From contig JAEDIZ010000001.1 in assembly GCA_016296635.1 (NCBI GenBank), positions 1-64,000 on the forward strand: DNA of 64,000 nucleotides. Reading direction: 5' to 3'. The translations under genes and the position numbers were made by a program. Below, in pieces: positions 42,834-51,499 of the stretch. The number at the start of each line of letters is the position of its first letter. The first letter of the stretch is position 1. The notes beneath the pieces are model-generated. The model had not been told where the DNA came from, did not search any database, and saw nothing but the letters and a program-made list of their open reading frames with translations. Source of the stretch: Oscillospiraceae bacterium. GTDB lineage: Bacteria; Bacillota; Clostridia; Oscillospirales; Oscillospiraceae.

Positions 42834-44198
42834 ATGAAATACGCCAATCAGATCGCAAAGGAAACCATCGACAAGCTCTCCGCCATGGCAGACGCCGATC
42901 CCGAACGGTTCAAGAAGCCCCATCATCAGGTCGGCCCTTTCAAACCCAGAGACGATACCGAATTCTGGTGCTACAAGTGCTGGGTCAACCAGCTGGAGGT
43001 CCCTGAGGATGGCTATGATCTGAAGCCCTTCTTTGAAAACATGGATCTGCATTTCGATCTGCCGGAAGGCTTCGTTCCGGAAAAGACGCTCTCTCTCAGC
43101 CACGCCAGCGACCTGATGGCGGTGGACTGCATCAATGACGATTATACGCCCCACATCTTTGACGATATCCGCGATTTCTATCTGACCGCCGATCTGCCCA
43201 CGGCGAACTTAGAGAGCTGCGTTTACACCGAAGCTCCCTTCGGCCGCAATCAGCCGCCTGTGAAGCCCGGCGAAACCAAGACCAAGGCCAGCCCCCGCAT
43301 GAACACCAGCACCGGCATGCTGGACAAGTTCGTGAATGCCGGCATCAAGTATTTCTCCATGGCCAACAACCACTGCTTCGACTACGATGAGGTCGGTCTC
43401 ATCGCCACCTACAACGAGCTGGAAAAGCGCGGCGTTGCCCATTCCGGCACCAACATCCGTCCCGAGGACTACGGCAGCGTTCTCGTCATGGAAATGAACG
43501 GCATCAAGGTTGCACAGCTCTCCTCCACCTTCGACATCAACGGCCGCGAATGTAATACGCCGTGGATGATCGACCGCGTGGGTTACTGCGACAATCCCGC
43601 CAACATCGACTTCATCAAAATGCAGGTGCGCAAGGCAAAAGAGCAGGGCGCAGACCTCATCATTCTCCATGCGCATTGGGGCTGGGAATTTGAGATGTAT
43701 CCCCGCGGCTGCACCGTAGAGCTGGGCCATAAGCTGGCGGAGCTGGGCATCGATGTCATCGTCGGCACCCATCCGCATGTCACGCAGCCCATGGAAAAGT
43801 ACATTTGGAACGACAATGGCACCGAGCGCCAGACCCTCATTTTCTACTCCCTCGGCGATTTTGTCAGCTACCATCCCGTCAGCCACAACAGCCGCGTCAC
43901 CTTCGTTGCAAGGTATAATGCCGTCAAGGGCAAGCTGAACGGAGAAGACCGTACCCTCGTCACCGACCTGCAGATCCTGCCGCTTTACATTCTGGCAGCT
44001 GCCGACGAGAACGAGGATTATGATTTCCGCGTACTGCGTCTTTCCACGGTGCTGAACGACAAGCCCGACGAAAACGGAAAGTATCAGTACGGTCTGTGCG
44101 ACTGGGAGCGCGAGGATCTGCCCCGGATCCGGGAAAAGATCCTGCACGGCATCATTCTGCCGAAGAAGTGCGATTATCTTCTTGCGGAGCAGGTCTGA
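42834..44198 (+). CDS. CapA/PGA_cap-family metallophosphoesterase-like protein without membrane anchor
   Basis: CapA proteins belong to a calcineurin-like fold and take part in poly-gamma-glutamate synthesis or wall metabolism. The 454-residue protein has NLESCVYTE, YFSMANNHCFDYDEVG, LHAHWGWEFEMYP, GTHPHVTQPMEKY and YSLGDFVSYHP, the family's ligand-bearing motifs. Unlike classical CapA it has no transmembrane anchor or signal peptide and a longer N-terminal part (about 1-110). No capB/capC lie nearby. A cytoplasmic phosphoesterase role is inferred. TCAGGAGG precedes the ATG; it is monocistronic. Confidence 0.85.
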   Translation: MKYANQIAKETIDKLSAMADADPERFKKPHHQVGPFKPRDDTEFWCYKCWVNQLEVPEDGYDLKPFFENMDLHFDLPEGFVPEKTLSLSHASDLMAVDCINDDYTPHIFDDIRDFYLTADLPTANLESCVYTEAPFGRNQPPVKPGETKTKASPRMNTSTGMLDKFVNAGIKYFSMANNHCFDYDEVGLIATYNELEKRGVAHSGTNIRPEDYGSVLVMEMNGIKVAQLSSTFDINGRECNTPWMIDRVGYCDNPANIDFIKMQVRKAKEQGADLIILHAHWGWEFEMYPRGCTVELGHKLAELGIDVIVGTHPHVTQPMEKYIWNDNGTERQTLIFYSLGDFVSYHPVSHNSRVTFVARYNAVKGKLNGEDRTLVTDLQILPLYILAAADENEDYDFRVLRLSTVLNDKPDENGKYQYGLCDWEREDLPRIREKILHGIILPKKCDYLLAEQV

Positions 44199-44224
44199 CC
44201 GTCATTATTGCGATCGATTCTTTC

Positions 44225-44261
44225 AGCGGAGCGGGTACTGCGGTATCCGCTCCGCTTTTTT
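44225..44261 (+). terminator. Terminator of the CapA-family gene
   Basis: A perfect 10-bp stem AGCGGAGCGG with a 12-base loop is followed by six T residues. Confidence 0.88.
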
Positions 44262-44282
44262 CTCAAAAACGATTGACGCGTA

Positions 44283-44291
44283 TGCTATAAT
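44283..44291 (+). promoter_or_regulatory. Extended -10 promoter of the DUF2156-GNAT pair
   Basis: TGCTATAAT, an extended -10 element, lies 27 bases before the start codon; no good -35 is present. Confidence 0.55.
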
Positions 44292-44318
44292 AGAGAAAAA
44301 ACTTTTTTCGAGGCATCT

Positions 44319-45221
44319 ATGCTGGAGTTTCATCCGCTTTCCCCGCATGACCGCGAGGCCGTGCTTCCGTTCCTGCGCCGTGCCCCATCCTTTGGCACGG
44401 AATACAATTTCTGCAATATGCTCTTTTGGGCGCGCTTTTACGGCGAGATCTGCATCACCGGCAGCTTTGTCACGCAGATGAACCGGCATGATGACGCGCT
44501 CTGGTATCTGTTCCCGGCCTGCATCGGTGATGTGCGCGAAGCGCTGGAGACCATCATGGCCGACTGCCGCGAGCGCGGGACGCATCTTCGTCTTTACGGC
44601 ATTGGCGCGCAGGCCAAAGAGGCGCTGGATACTTTCTTCCCCGGCAGATTCGTCTGCACGCAGATCCGAAGCGCCGCGGACTACATCTATTCCCTTCCCG
44701 CCATGTGTACGCTGCAGGGCCGGAAACTCCAGTCCAAGCGGAACTTCTGCAACCGCTTTGAAAAGGAGCATCCGAACTGGCGCACGGAACCCGTGACCGG
44801 GCAGAATCTTTCCCTCTGCCGCACGATCTATGAAAGCTGGGGAACCGGTCATGACATCGTCCGCGGGCTGCAGGGAGAACGGCAGGCGCTGACGACCTGC
44901 TTTGACCATTTTGAGAAGCTGGGTATGGATGGTCTGCTGCTTTTTGACGGCGATTCGCCGCTGGCCTTCACCATCGGCAGCCGGACAAATTCGCAGGCGT
45001 TCGATGTGCATTTTGAAAAGGCACCTGCCGATGTTCCCGGCGCCTATCCCATGATCTGCCGGGAGTTTTCCCGCTATCTTGCGCAGAAATATCCCGAACT
45101 CTTATATCTCAACCGGGAGGATGACATGGGCGAGGAAAATCTTCGTCAGGCTAAGCTGGCCTATCATCCCGCATTTCTGCTTGAAAAATCTGTTGCCGAT
45201 TATCAGGAGGATATCCTATGA
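44319..45221 (+). CDS. DUF2156-family protein (LPG-synthetase C-terminal-like acyltransferase fold)
   Basis: The 300-residue protein matches the stand-alone DUF2156 family: start FHPLSPHDREAVLPFLRR, YNFCNMLFW, LQGRKLQSKRNFCNRFEKEHP and a C-terminal LLYLNREDDMGEENLRQAKLAYHPAFLLEK. The related domain in MprF moves aminoacyl groups from tRNA to lipid; stand-alone versions have no proven role. The stop overlaps the GNAT start by 4 bp, so the two are a coupled pair. No membrane helices are seen. Confidence 0.85.
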   Translation: MLEFHPLSPHDREAVLPFLRRAPSFGTEYNFCNMLFWARFYGEICITGSFVTQMNRHDDALWYLFPACIGDVREALETIMADCRERGTHLRLYGIGAQAKEALDTFFPGRFVCTQIRSAADYIYSLPAMCTLQGRKLQSKRNFCNRFEKEHPNWRTEPVTGQNLSLCRTIYESWGTGHDIVRGLQGERQALTTCFDHFEKLGMDGLLLFDGDSPLAFTIGSRTNSQAFDVHFEKAPADVPGAYPMICREFSRYLAQKYPELLYLNREDDMGEENLRQAKLAYHPAFLLEKSVADYQEDIL

Positions 45222-46009
45222 GATTCCGCAAGCTCAATCCCAATGACATTCCCCAGCTGAAGGCGCTCTGGAAGCAGGGCTTCGGCGATTCCGATGAAGA
45301 TATTCAGAAATTCTTCAATACCGTCTGGCCGAATGCCGGCGGCTTCTGCGCAGACGAGGAGGGCAAGCTGCTTGCCATGGTCTTTGCGCTGCCCGTGACG
45401 CTGGCGCAGGCCGGTGAAACAAAAAAGGCCGTCTATCTCTATGCGCTGACCACCCACGAACGCTGCCGCCGGCAGGGCATCTGCAAAAAGCTGCTGGCCT
45501 ACGCGGAGAAGGAACTGAAGAAAAAGTACGTCTCCTGTATGCTGCTGGTGCCTGCCAGCGATCAGCTTGCCGTCTACTATGAAGGCCTCGGCTTCACGCA
45601 GACGCCCTCTGTTCAGCTCATGGACATGCAGGAGCAGAAACCGGCAGGCGAAGCGCAGGAGATCTCCGCACAGGCCTATGCCGGTCTGCGCGAAACGATT
45701 CTGTTTGAGATCCCCCATGTGCAGTATGACAAGACGCTTCTTGACTACGAGGCCTGCCACTATAAATTCTATCAGCTGCAGATCGCCAACAGTTTCGGCT
45801 GCGCGGCCGTCTGCGCAAAGGACGGCGGCTGCGTGGTGGACGAGCTGCTGCCGGATGCCGCCTTCCTGCCCGCACTGGCCACCGTTATTCCGACAGACCG
45901 CTGGTATGTCAAGTGCCCCGGTCAGACGAATGCCTTTGCCATGGTCAAATGGCTGGATGAGGAAGACCCGGCTTACAGTCCCATGTATCTGGCCTTTGCC
46001 TTTGATTGA
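45218..46009 (+). CDS. GNAT-family N-acetyltransferase (Eis-like two-domain layout)
   Basis: The 263-residue protein has a GNAT domain (about 1-130) with YLYALTTHERCRRQGICKKLLAYAEKELKK in parts, where RRQGICKKL is the acetyl-CoA loop, and YYEGLGFTQ. The second half (about 150-263) is a further alpha/beta domain with CAAVCAKDGGCVVDELLPD. The acceptor substrate is unknown. It is translationally coupled to the DUF2156 gene (4-bp overlap), a pairing that suggests a shared pathway. Confidence 0.88.
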   Translation: MRFRKLNPNDIPQLKALWKQGFGDSDEDIQKFFNTVWPNAGGFCADEEGKLLAMVFALPVTLAQAGETKKAVYLYALTTHERCRRQGICKKLLAYAEKELKKKYVSCMLLVPASDQLAVYYEGLGFTQTPSVQLMDMQEQKPAGEAQEISAQAYAGLRETILFEIPHVQYDKTLLDYEACHYKFYQLQIANSFGCAAVCAKDGGCVVDELLPDAAFLPALATVIPTDRWYVKCPGQTNAFAMVKWLDEEDPAYSPMYLAFAFD

Positions 46010-46039
46010 CGGCTGCACACAGCGTGTGATAATATAAAA

Positions 46040-46202
46040 AGGAACCTCTGAATAAATCGTCGGCGGCTGATAGGCGGATCTTTTGACCCAGCTGTGCAGT
46101 ATGAAAATCGAGAAATACATACAGTATTCCTGCGATTTCCATACTTTCACCTGAGCCAAAATCTCTCGCTGTCAGCTCTTGCCGATTGAATCAGAGCTTC
46201 CT
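46040..46202. mobile_element. MITE-like 163-bp imperfect palindrome
   Basis: The ends AGGAACCTCTGAATAAATCG and the reverse complement of the other end match at 17 of 20 positions, and pairing continues through most of the interior, e.g. CAGTATGAAAATCGAG against CGATTTCCATACT. It has no ORF and sits between the GNAT and dnaD genes. Size, structure and A-rich flanks fit a miniature inverted-repeat element. Confidence 0.75.
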
Positions 46203-46234
46203 AAATACCCTGTTTTTTCCGGGAGGTGAACCCC

Positions 46235-47149
46235 ATGGCGCAGCCGGTTTCCCTTGATGCGCAGACCGTACGCAGGCTGCTGGCCGCAAAAAGCGGCAGC
46301 GCTGCCCTTCTTTATGTTTATATTGCCGCGGGGGAACCTTTGGAGCAGGCGCAGGCTTTTCTGGAGCTGTCCAAGGACGATTATGAGATGGCCCGCGCCA
46401 TTCTGCAGCAGATGGGACTTTGGCCGCAGCCCGAGATTCGGCATCTGCCTTCCTCAGAAGCACCCCATTATACGGAAGAGGATCTGACCCGGGAGCTGGC
46501 CGGCAATCCGGAATTTCCCAGCATGGTGGGTGAGGCCCAGCGCAGACTCGGCAGGATTCTTTCCAACGAGGAATTGAAAATTCTGCTCTGCATCTACCGC
46601 TATCTCGGCCTCAGCCCGGAGGTCATCTCCATTCTCATCAACTACTGCATCCGCCGTCAGCAGACACAGACCCCCGGCCGGATGCCCTCCATCCGCACCA
46701 TTGAAAAAGAAGCCTACCGCTGGGCCGACAACGGCATCGACACCATGGAGCAGGCCGCGGCTTTCATGCAGAGCCAGCTGCGGCAGGCGGCTGGCGTGGA
46801 ACGCATCCGCAGTCTTTTCGGTCTGACGGAGCGCCGCCTCACCGCCGGCGAGCAGCGGTATATTGCCGACTGGCTGGACTGGGGATTTTCGGATGATGCC
46901 ATCCGCATGGCATACGAAAAGACCTGCACGAATACCGGCGGCCTCAAATGGGCCTATCTCAACTCCATCTTAAAAAGCTGGCATGCGCAGAATCTGCACA
47001 CCCCGGCGGAAATCGAAGCCGGCGACCGCGCGCCGGCGCCCGCTTATGCAAAGAAAAAGCCCGGCTACAATGCCGCGCAGCACAACGATCCTCTGAGCGC
47101 GCTGGATCATGACACGATCACACAGATGTTACACGATGAGGAGATCTGA
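46235..47149 (+). CDS. dnaD: DnaD-domain replication protein
   Basis: DnaD-type proteins remodel DNA and help load the replicative helicase. The 304-residue protein has an N-terminal helical region, a DnaD domain (about 80-160) with RLGRILSNEELKILLCIYRYLGLSPEVISILINYC in parts, and a second DnaD-like unit around 195-250 ending GGLKWAYLNSILKSW. The ATG at 46235 follows GGGAGGTG; the GTG inside that site is rejected. It is 2 bp upstream of the DnaI/DnaC-like loader gene, a typical helicase-loading pair. Confidence 0.92.
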   Translation: MAQPVSLDAQTVRRLLAAKSGSAALLYVYIAAGEPLEQAQAFLELSKDDYEMARAILQQMGLWPQPEIRHLPSSEAPHYTEEDLTRELAGNPEFPSMVGEAQRRLGRILSNEELKILLCIYRYLGLSPEVISILINYCIRRQQTQTPGRMPSIRTIEKEAYRWADNGIDTMEQAAAFMQSQLRQAAGVERIRSLFGLTERRLTAGEQRYIADWLDWGFSDDAIRMAYEKTCTNTGGLKWAYLNSILKSWHAQNLHTPAEIEAGDRAPAPAYAKKKPGYNAAQHNDPLSALDHDTITQMLHDEEI

Positions 47150-47151
47150 AC

Positions 47152-48123
47152 ATGGCATACGATGCTTCCGTTTTGCAGCGGGCACAGGCCCGGCTGGATG
47201 AAGAACGCGAACAGAACGAACTGAATAACCGCAGCCGCATCGCCGCCATCTATGACCGGCTGCCGCGGCTGCGCGAAATTGAGCGCGAGCTGCGCAAAAC
47301 CGCAGCCAAGGTCTGCGCGGCATCCTTCCGCGCAGGCGAGGATGGTGCGCTGACCATCCAGCGGCTGAAAGAGGAGAACCTCGCCCTGCAGCGCGAGCGC
47401 GAATGGATTCTTGAGTCCAGCGACATCGATCCCGAGGACTTGGAAGCCGCTCCCATCTGCCCCGTCTGCGGCGGCACCGGCTGGCGCGGCGCCGTCATGT
47501 GCGACTGTTTGAAGGAGCTTTGCCGGCAGGAACAGAAGAAGGAGCTTTCCACCCAGCTCGGCGCCGGACGCGAGAGCTTTGACAGATTCCGGCTGGATGT
47601 CTATCCCGACACCTACAACGCAGAGCTCGGCACCAGCCCGAGAGAGCTGATGAAATCGGTCCTGAACAAGGCTGTGCGCTACGCGCAGACCTTTTCTCCC
47701 GCGTCTAAATCTCTGCTGTTCTATGGCGCAACGGGCTTGGGCAAAACCTTCCTCTCCGGCTGCATCGCAAAGACCGTTGCCGAAAAAGGCTGTTCCGTCT
47801 GCTATGTTTCCGCAGGCAGACTGTTTTCCGATTTTGAAACGCAGAAGTTCCGTCCGGACGGAAGTGATCTTACCAGACGCTATTTTGACTGCGACCTGCT
47901 GATTCTCGACGATCTCGGCACCGAAATGACCACCCAGTTCACGGTTTCCGCCCTCTATCAGATCATCAACGAGCGGCTTATGGAATCAAAGCCCGTCATT
48001 CTTTCCTCCAACATTCCGCTGGAGGAGCTGGAGGCCCGCTACTCATCGCAGATCGCCTCGCGTGTGCTCGGCAGCTATACGCGCTTCAAATTTGTCGGTG
48101 ACGACATCCGCATGATGAAATAA
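47152..48123 (+). CDS. dnaI: DnaI/DnaC-like helicase-loader ATPase
   Basis: This AAA+ ATPase loads the DnaB/C helicase during replication start. The 323-residue protein has an N-terminal coiled region, a zinc-finger-like CPVCGGTGWRGAVMCDCLKELC (about 103-124), Walker A GATGLGKTFLSG (about 188-199), Walker B LLILDDLGTEM and sensor segments IILSSN-like (VILSSNIPLEEL). It follows dnaD by 2 bp, so both are likely made together. A strong terminator follows. Confidence 0.93.
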   Translation: MAYDASVLQRAQARLDEEREQNELNNRSRIAAIYDRLPRLREIERELRKTAAKVCAASFRAGEDGALTIQRLKEENLALQREREWILESSDIDPEDLEAAPICPVCGGTGWRGAVMCDCLKELCRQEQKKELSTQLGAGRESFDRFRLDVYPDTYNAELGTSPRELMKSVLNKAVRYAQTFSPASKSLLFYGATGLGKTFLSGCIAKTVAEKGCSVCYVSAGRLFSDFETQKFRPDGSDLTRRYFDCDLLILDDLGTEMTTQFTVSALYQIINERLMESKPVILSSNIPLEELEARYSSQIASRVLGSYTRFKFVGDDIRMMK

Positions 48124-48130
48124 ACCCTTG

Positions 48131-48160
48131 GCGCCCTCCCGAGCGGGAGGGCGCTTTTTT
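48131..48160 (+). terminator. dnaI terminator
   Basis: A perfect 10-bp stem GCGCCCTCCC with loop GAGC followed by six T residues. Confidence 0.95.
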
Positions 48161-48334
48161 GTGTAGGTTTGTTTTCTGCAAAATCCCGCCGCATGTCACC
48201 TTTTTCCCGAAAAAGTTTACAATTAAATGACAATTCCCACTTTCCAGTTGACACTTCTTGTGGTACAATGATAGGCGGAATTTTTTGCTGCCGGAAAAGC
48301 GGCTTCCAATAGAACTCAAAAGGAACTTTTTGTC

Positions 48335-50422
48335 ATGCTGGAACTTCTTTCTCCCGCCGGCTCCATGGAGGCGCTGCGCGCTGCCGTTCAGAACGGAGCC
48401 AATGCGGTTTATCTTGGATATGACAGCTTCAATGCCCGCATGAACGCCCGCAATTTCTCTGCCGAGGAGCTGCAGGAGGCCATCGTCTACTGCCATGTGC
48501 GCGGTGTAAAGGTGCATCTGACGCTCAATGTTTTGGTTTCCGACCGGGAAATGGCCCGCGCCGCGGATGTGATCCGTCTGGCCGCTACGCTGGGTGTGGA
48601 CGCGCTGATCGTGCAGGATTTGGGCATTGCCGCTCTGTGTCGGCAGATCGCGCCGGATATGCCGATCCATGCCTCCACGCAGATGTCCATCCACTCGCTC
48701 GAGGGTGTGCGGCAGGCTGCCGAAATGGGCTGTACCCGCGTGGTGCTTTCCCGGGAGCTGCCGAGAGAGGAGATCGCCCGCATCTGCCGCAAGAGTCCGG
48801 TGGAAATTGAAGTATTCGTCCACGGCGCACTGTGTATGTGCTATTCCGGCCAGTGCTACCTTTCCTCTGTCATCGGCCGCCGCTCCGGCAATCGGGGCCA
48901 ATGTGCCCAGCCCTGCCGGTTGAACTACGGCTACGGCAGATTTGAACCCAGCCGGTATCCGCTTTCTTTGAAGGACAACTGTCTCATCGAGGATCTTTCG
49001 GAGCTTTCGCGCATGGGCGTGGCGTCCATCAAAATCGAAGGACGCATGAAGCGTCCGGAATATGTTGCCATCGTTACAAGACTCTACCGCGCTGCGCTGG
49101 ACGGCAAGCGCGTCACCGAAAAGGATCTTTCCGATCTTGCCGCGGTATTCTCCCGGCAGGGCTTCACGCAGGGCTACTACGAAGGCAAAACCGGCGCCGA
49201 TATGTTCGGCACCCGGCAGGATATTGAGGAAAACAAGGAACTCTTTGCAAACGCAAGAGCTACCTATGAAAACCACGAAACGCCCCGCGTTCCGGTTCGG
49301 TTCTTCGCCATTTTGCAGCAGGGTCAGCCCTCGCAGCTGGCTGTGGAGGACGATCAGGGCCATGTCTGCAAGACGCTCGGCCCCGTGCCCGAGGCGGCCA
49401 TGACCCATTCGCTCACGGCGGAAGAGCTGGAACAACGCCTCAAAAAGACCGGCGGCACGCCGTATTTCTGCACGGAGGTAAAATCCGCACTTTCCGGCGG
49501 AATCATGCTGCCCGCCTCCGTCATCAACGCCATGCGCCGCGATGTGCTGGCAGAACTGACGGCAAAGCGCGGCCGCGTCAACGTCGGAACGCTGAACGCC
49601 TATAATCCGGCTGTGCCCTATGACGGTATCGCCGGCGAGCCGGCACTCACCGTTGGCGTTACCACCGCTGCGCAGATCACACCGCGTCTTTTGGACGCGC
49701 GTCCGTCCGTTCTCTATGTGCCGCTCTCCGAGCTGCTGGCGCATCCCGAAATTCCGGGGATGCTCGGCGTGGAAACGCAGCTGGCAGCCGTGCTGCCCCG
49801 CGTAGTCTGGACGGGTGAGACCGCCAATTTGGCCGCGCAGCTTCGCGCCGCCTACGATATGGGCGTGCGGCAGCTTCTGGTGGGCAATCTCGGTCAGGTG
49901 CATATGGCGAAGGAGCTGGGCTTCGTTGTCCGCGGCGACTTCGGTCTCAATATTTACAACTCGCGTTCCATGAACTACCTGCGCACGCAGGGGCTGGAAT
50001 CGCAGCTGCTTTCCTTTGAAATGACCATGCCGCAGATCCGTGACGTCTCCAAGGCCGTGCCGGCAGAGGTGCTGGTCTACGGCAGACTGCCGCTGATGCT
50101 GATGGAAAACTGCGTCATCAAAAACCGCACCGGCGTGTGCGGCTGCGACTCGGCACCCGTCCGGCTCATCGACCGCATGGGCGAGGAGTTCCCCGTCATC
50201 AAGGACGCAGGCACCTGCCGAAATGTCCTGCTGAACGGCAAAAAGCTGTATCTGCTCGATAAGCTGGACGCTTTCCGGGGCTTCGGTCTGTGGGCGCTGC
50301 GCCTGCAGTTCACCACGGAAAATCCCAGCGAGGTGGATAAGGTCATCACCGACTACCGCAGAGGCGGCCAGTTTGACGCCGGCAGCTATACAAGAGGCCT
50401 CTATTCCAGAGGCGTGGAATAA
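48335..50422 (+). CDS. U32-family peptidase with DUF3656 (RlhA/TrhP-like RNA hydroxylation protein)
   Basis: Although called peptidases, U32 proteins of this type act in RNA hydroxylation (RlhA on 23S rRNA, TrhP on tRNA U34). The 695-residue protein starts LELLSPAGSMEALRAAVQNGANAVYLGYDSFNAR in parts and has the Cys-rich signature HGALCMCYSGQCYLSS with RSGNRGQCAQPCR, then SLKDNC, a DUF3656-like middle (about 300-400) and a second half that again ends in a Cys segment (TGVCGCDSAP). An extended -10 (TGGTACAAT) lies upstream, and AAAGGAA precedes the ATG. Which RNA it acts on is not evident. Confidence 0.88.
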   Translation: MLELLSPAGSMEALRAAVQNGANAVYLGYDSFNARMNARNFSAEELQEAIVYCHVRGVKVHLTLNVLVSDREMARAADVIRLAATLGVDALIVQDLGIAALCRQIAPDMPIHASTQMSIHSLEGVRQAAEMGCTRVVLSRELPREEIARICRKSPVEIEVFVHGALCMCYSGQCYLSSVIGRRSGNRGQCAQPCRLNYGYGRFEPSRYPLSLKDNCLIEDLSELSRMGVASIKIEGRMKRPEYVAIVTRLYRAALDGKRVTEKDLSDLAAVFSRQGFTQGYYEGKTGADMFGTRQDIEENKELFANARATYENHETPRVPVRFFAILQQGQPSQLAVEDDQGHVCKTLGPVPEAAMTHSLTAEELEQRLKKTGGTPYFCTEVKSALSGGIMLPASVINAMRRDVLAELTAKRGRVNVGTLNAYNPAVPYDGIAGEPALTVGVTTAAQITPRLLDARPSVLYVPLSELLAHPEIPGMLGVETQLAAVLPRVVWTGETANLAAQLRAAYDMGVRQLLVGNLGQVHMAKELGFVVRGDFGLNIYNSRSMNYLRTQGLESQLLSFEMTMPQIRDVSKAVPAEVLVYGRLPLMLMENCVIKNRTGVCGCDSAPVRLIDRMGEEFPVIKDAGTCRNVLLNGKKLYLLDKLDAFRGFGLWALRLQFTTENPSEVDKVITDYRRGGQFDAGSYTRGLYSRGVE

Positions 50423-50870
50423 ATTCTTCTGTGCCTCTAAAAAGCGCTCTGTAGGGGTCGGTGTCCTCGACGACCCGCCACTGCAGCCGTCAGGGAACGC
50501 TGTGACTTTCGCTCCGTCCAAAACGTCACAAATTGCATCCGAAACTATCGCGGCGAGCGAACGACCGCCCGAAGGGAGCGCGTCGAGCCGCTTGTCAGGT
50601 AGTGACCATTTCAGACAAAAAGGAAAGATTCCAAAGAAAACCATATGGTTTTCTTTGGTACGCTTCTTTCCCCCATTTCTTTTCGTAAAAAAAGAAATGG
50701 GACCGCCGGAGGCATAACAAGCAGAAAACTTGCACTATGGCATCTTCCGCGCCTGCGGCGCGGCGGAACGCTGATCGCAGCGTTCCCTACGGTGTATGCG
50801 GTTTTGAGAATGAATACCGCGGCAAGGGCAAGCCCTTGCCCTACAAGCACAGCTCCGGCTCTGCGAAATA
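50423..50870. repeat. Intergenic repeat cluster between the U32 and maf genes
   Basis: The 481-bp gap holds TGTAGGGGTCGGTGTCC near 50450, a 200-bp block related to 13500-13690 (shared TTTCAGACAAAAAGGAAAG and a CCAAAGAAAACCAT hairpin), a CCCATTTC/GAAATGGG dyad near 50673-50703, GGAACGCTGATCGCAGCGTTCC near 50765 and GGCAAGGGC-AA-GCCCTTGCC (50821-50840). No gene was seen. Confidence 0.85.
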
Positions 50871-50903
50871 TCGGAAACGATTTAAAGAAAAGAGATTCCC
50901 CCT

Positions 50904-51476
50904 ATGTCCATCATTTTAGCCTCCAAATCTCCCCGGCGGCAGGAGCTTCTTCGTCTGCTGGGCGTGGATTTTACAATTGAAACCGCCGACATTGACGAGC
51001 ACATGGATCCCGCGCTTCCTGCCGAGCAGGAGGTCATGCGGGTGTCCGGCCTGAAAGCGGCGAAAATCGCCGACCGTCATCCGGACGATCTCGTCATCGC
51101 CTCAGACACCATCGTTGTCGTTGACGGCAGGATTCTCGGCAAGCCCAAGGATGAAGCAGACGCATTTTCCATGCTCCGGCAGCTCTGCGGCCGAAGCCAC
51201 GAGGTCATGACCGGCCTCTGTGTCCGGCAGGGAAGCCGTGAAGTTCGCGACGCCGTCATCACGAAGGTTTCCTTCCGTGATCTCTCCGACGCGGAAATCC
51301 GCGCCTACATCGCCACCGGCGAGCCTATGGACAAGGCCGGCGCCTACGGCATTCAAGGCAGAGCCAGCGTCTTTGTCACGGGCATCGAGGGCGACTATTT
51401 TGCCGTCATGGGTCTGCCCGTCTGCAGGCTTTGCCAGATTCTTCGCTCCTTCGGCGTCACGGTTCTTGACGCTTAA
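50904..51476 (+). CDS. maf: Maf-family nucleoside triphosphate pyrophosphatase
   Basis: Maf proteins hydrolyse dTTP, UTP or modified nucleotides and affect septation. The 190-residue protein has ASKSPRRQELLRLLG at the N-terminus, ASDTIVVVDGRILGKPKDEADAFSML in parts, HEVMTGLC and YGIQGRASVFVTGIEGDYFAVMGLP in parts, the usual set, including the catalytic Asp of SDTIV. The ribosome site is weak (AAGAGA). It starts a mre gene cluster: mreC begins 23 bp after its stop. Confidence 0.95.
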   Translation: MSIILASKSPRRQELLRLLGVDFTIETADIDEHMDPALPAEQEVMRVSGLKAAKIADRHPDDLVIASDTIVVVDGRILGKPKDEADAFSMLRQLCGRSHEVMTGLCVRQGSREVRDAVITKVSFRDLSDAEIRAYIATGEPMDKAGAYGIQGRASVFVTGIEGDYFAVMGLPVCRLCQILRSFGVTVLDA

Positions 51477-51499
51477 CTACTGCTCAGAGGTGAATCCGC

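Noticed and set aside
48086..50644. An 852-codon minus-strand ORF opposite the U32 gene
   Set aside because: It mirrors a clearly coding plus-strand gene and its ends run through intergenic repeats; the amino-acid content is typical of antisense frames in G+C-rich genes.
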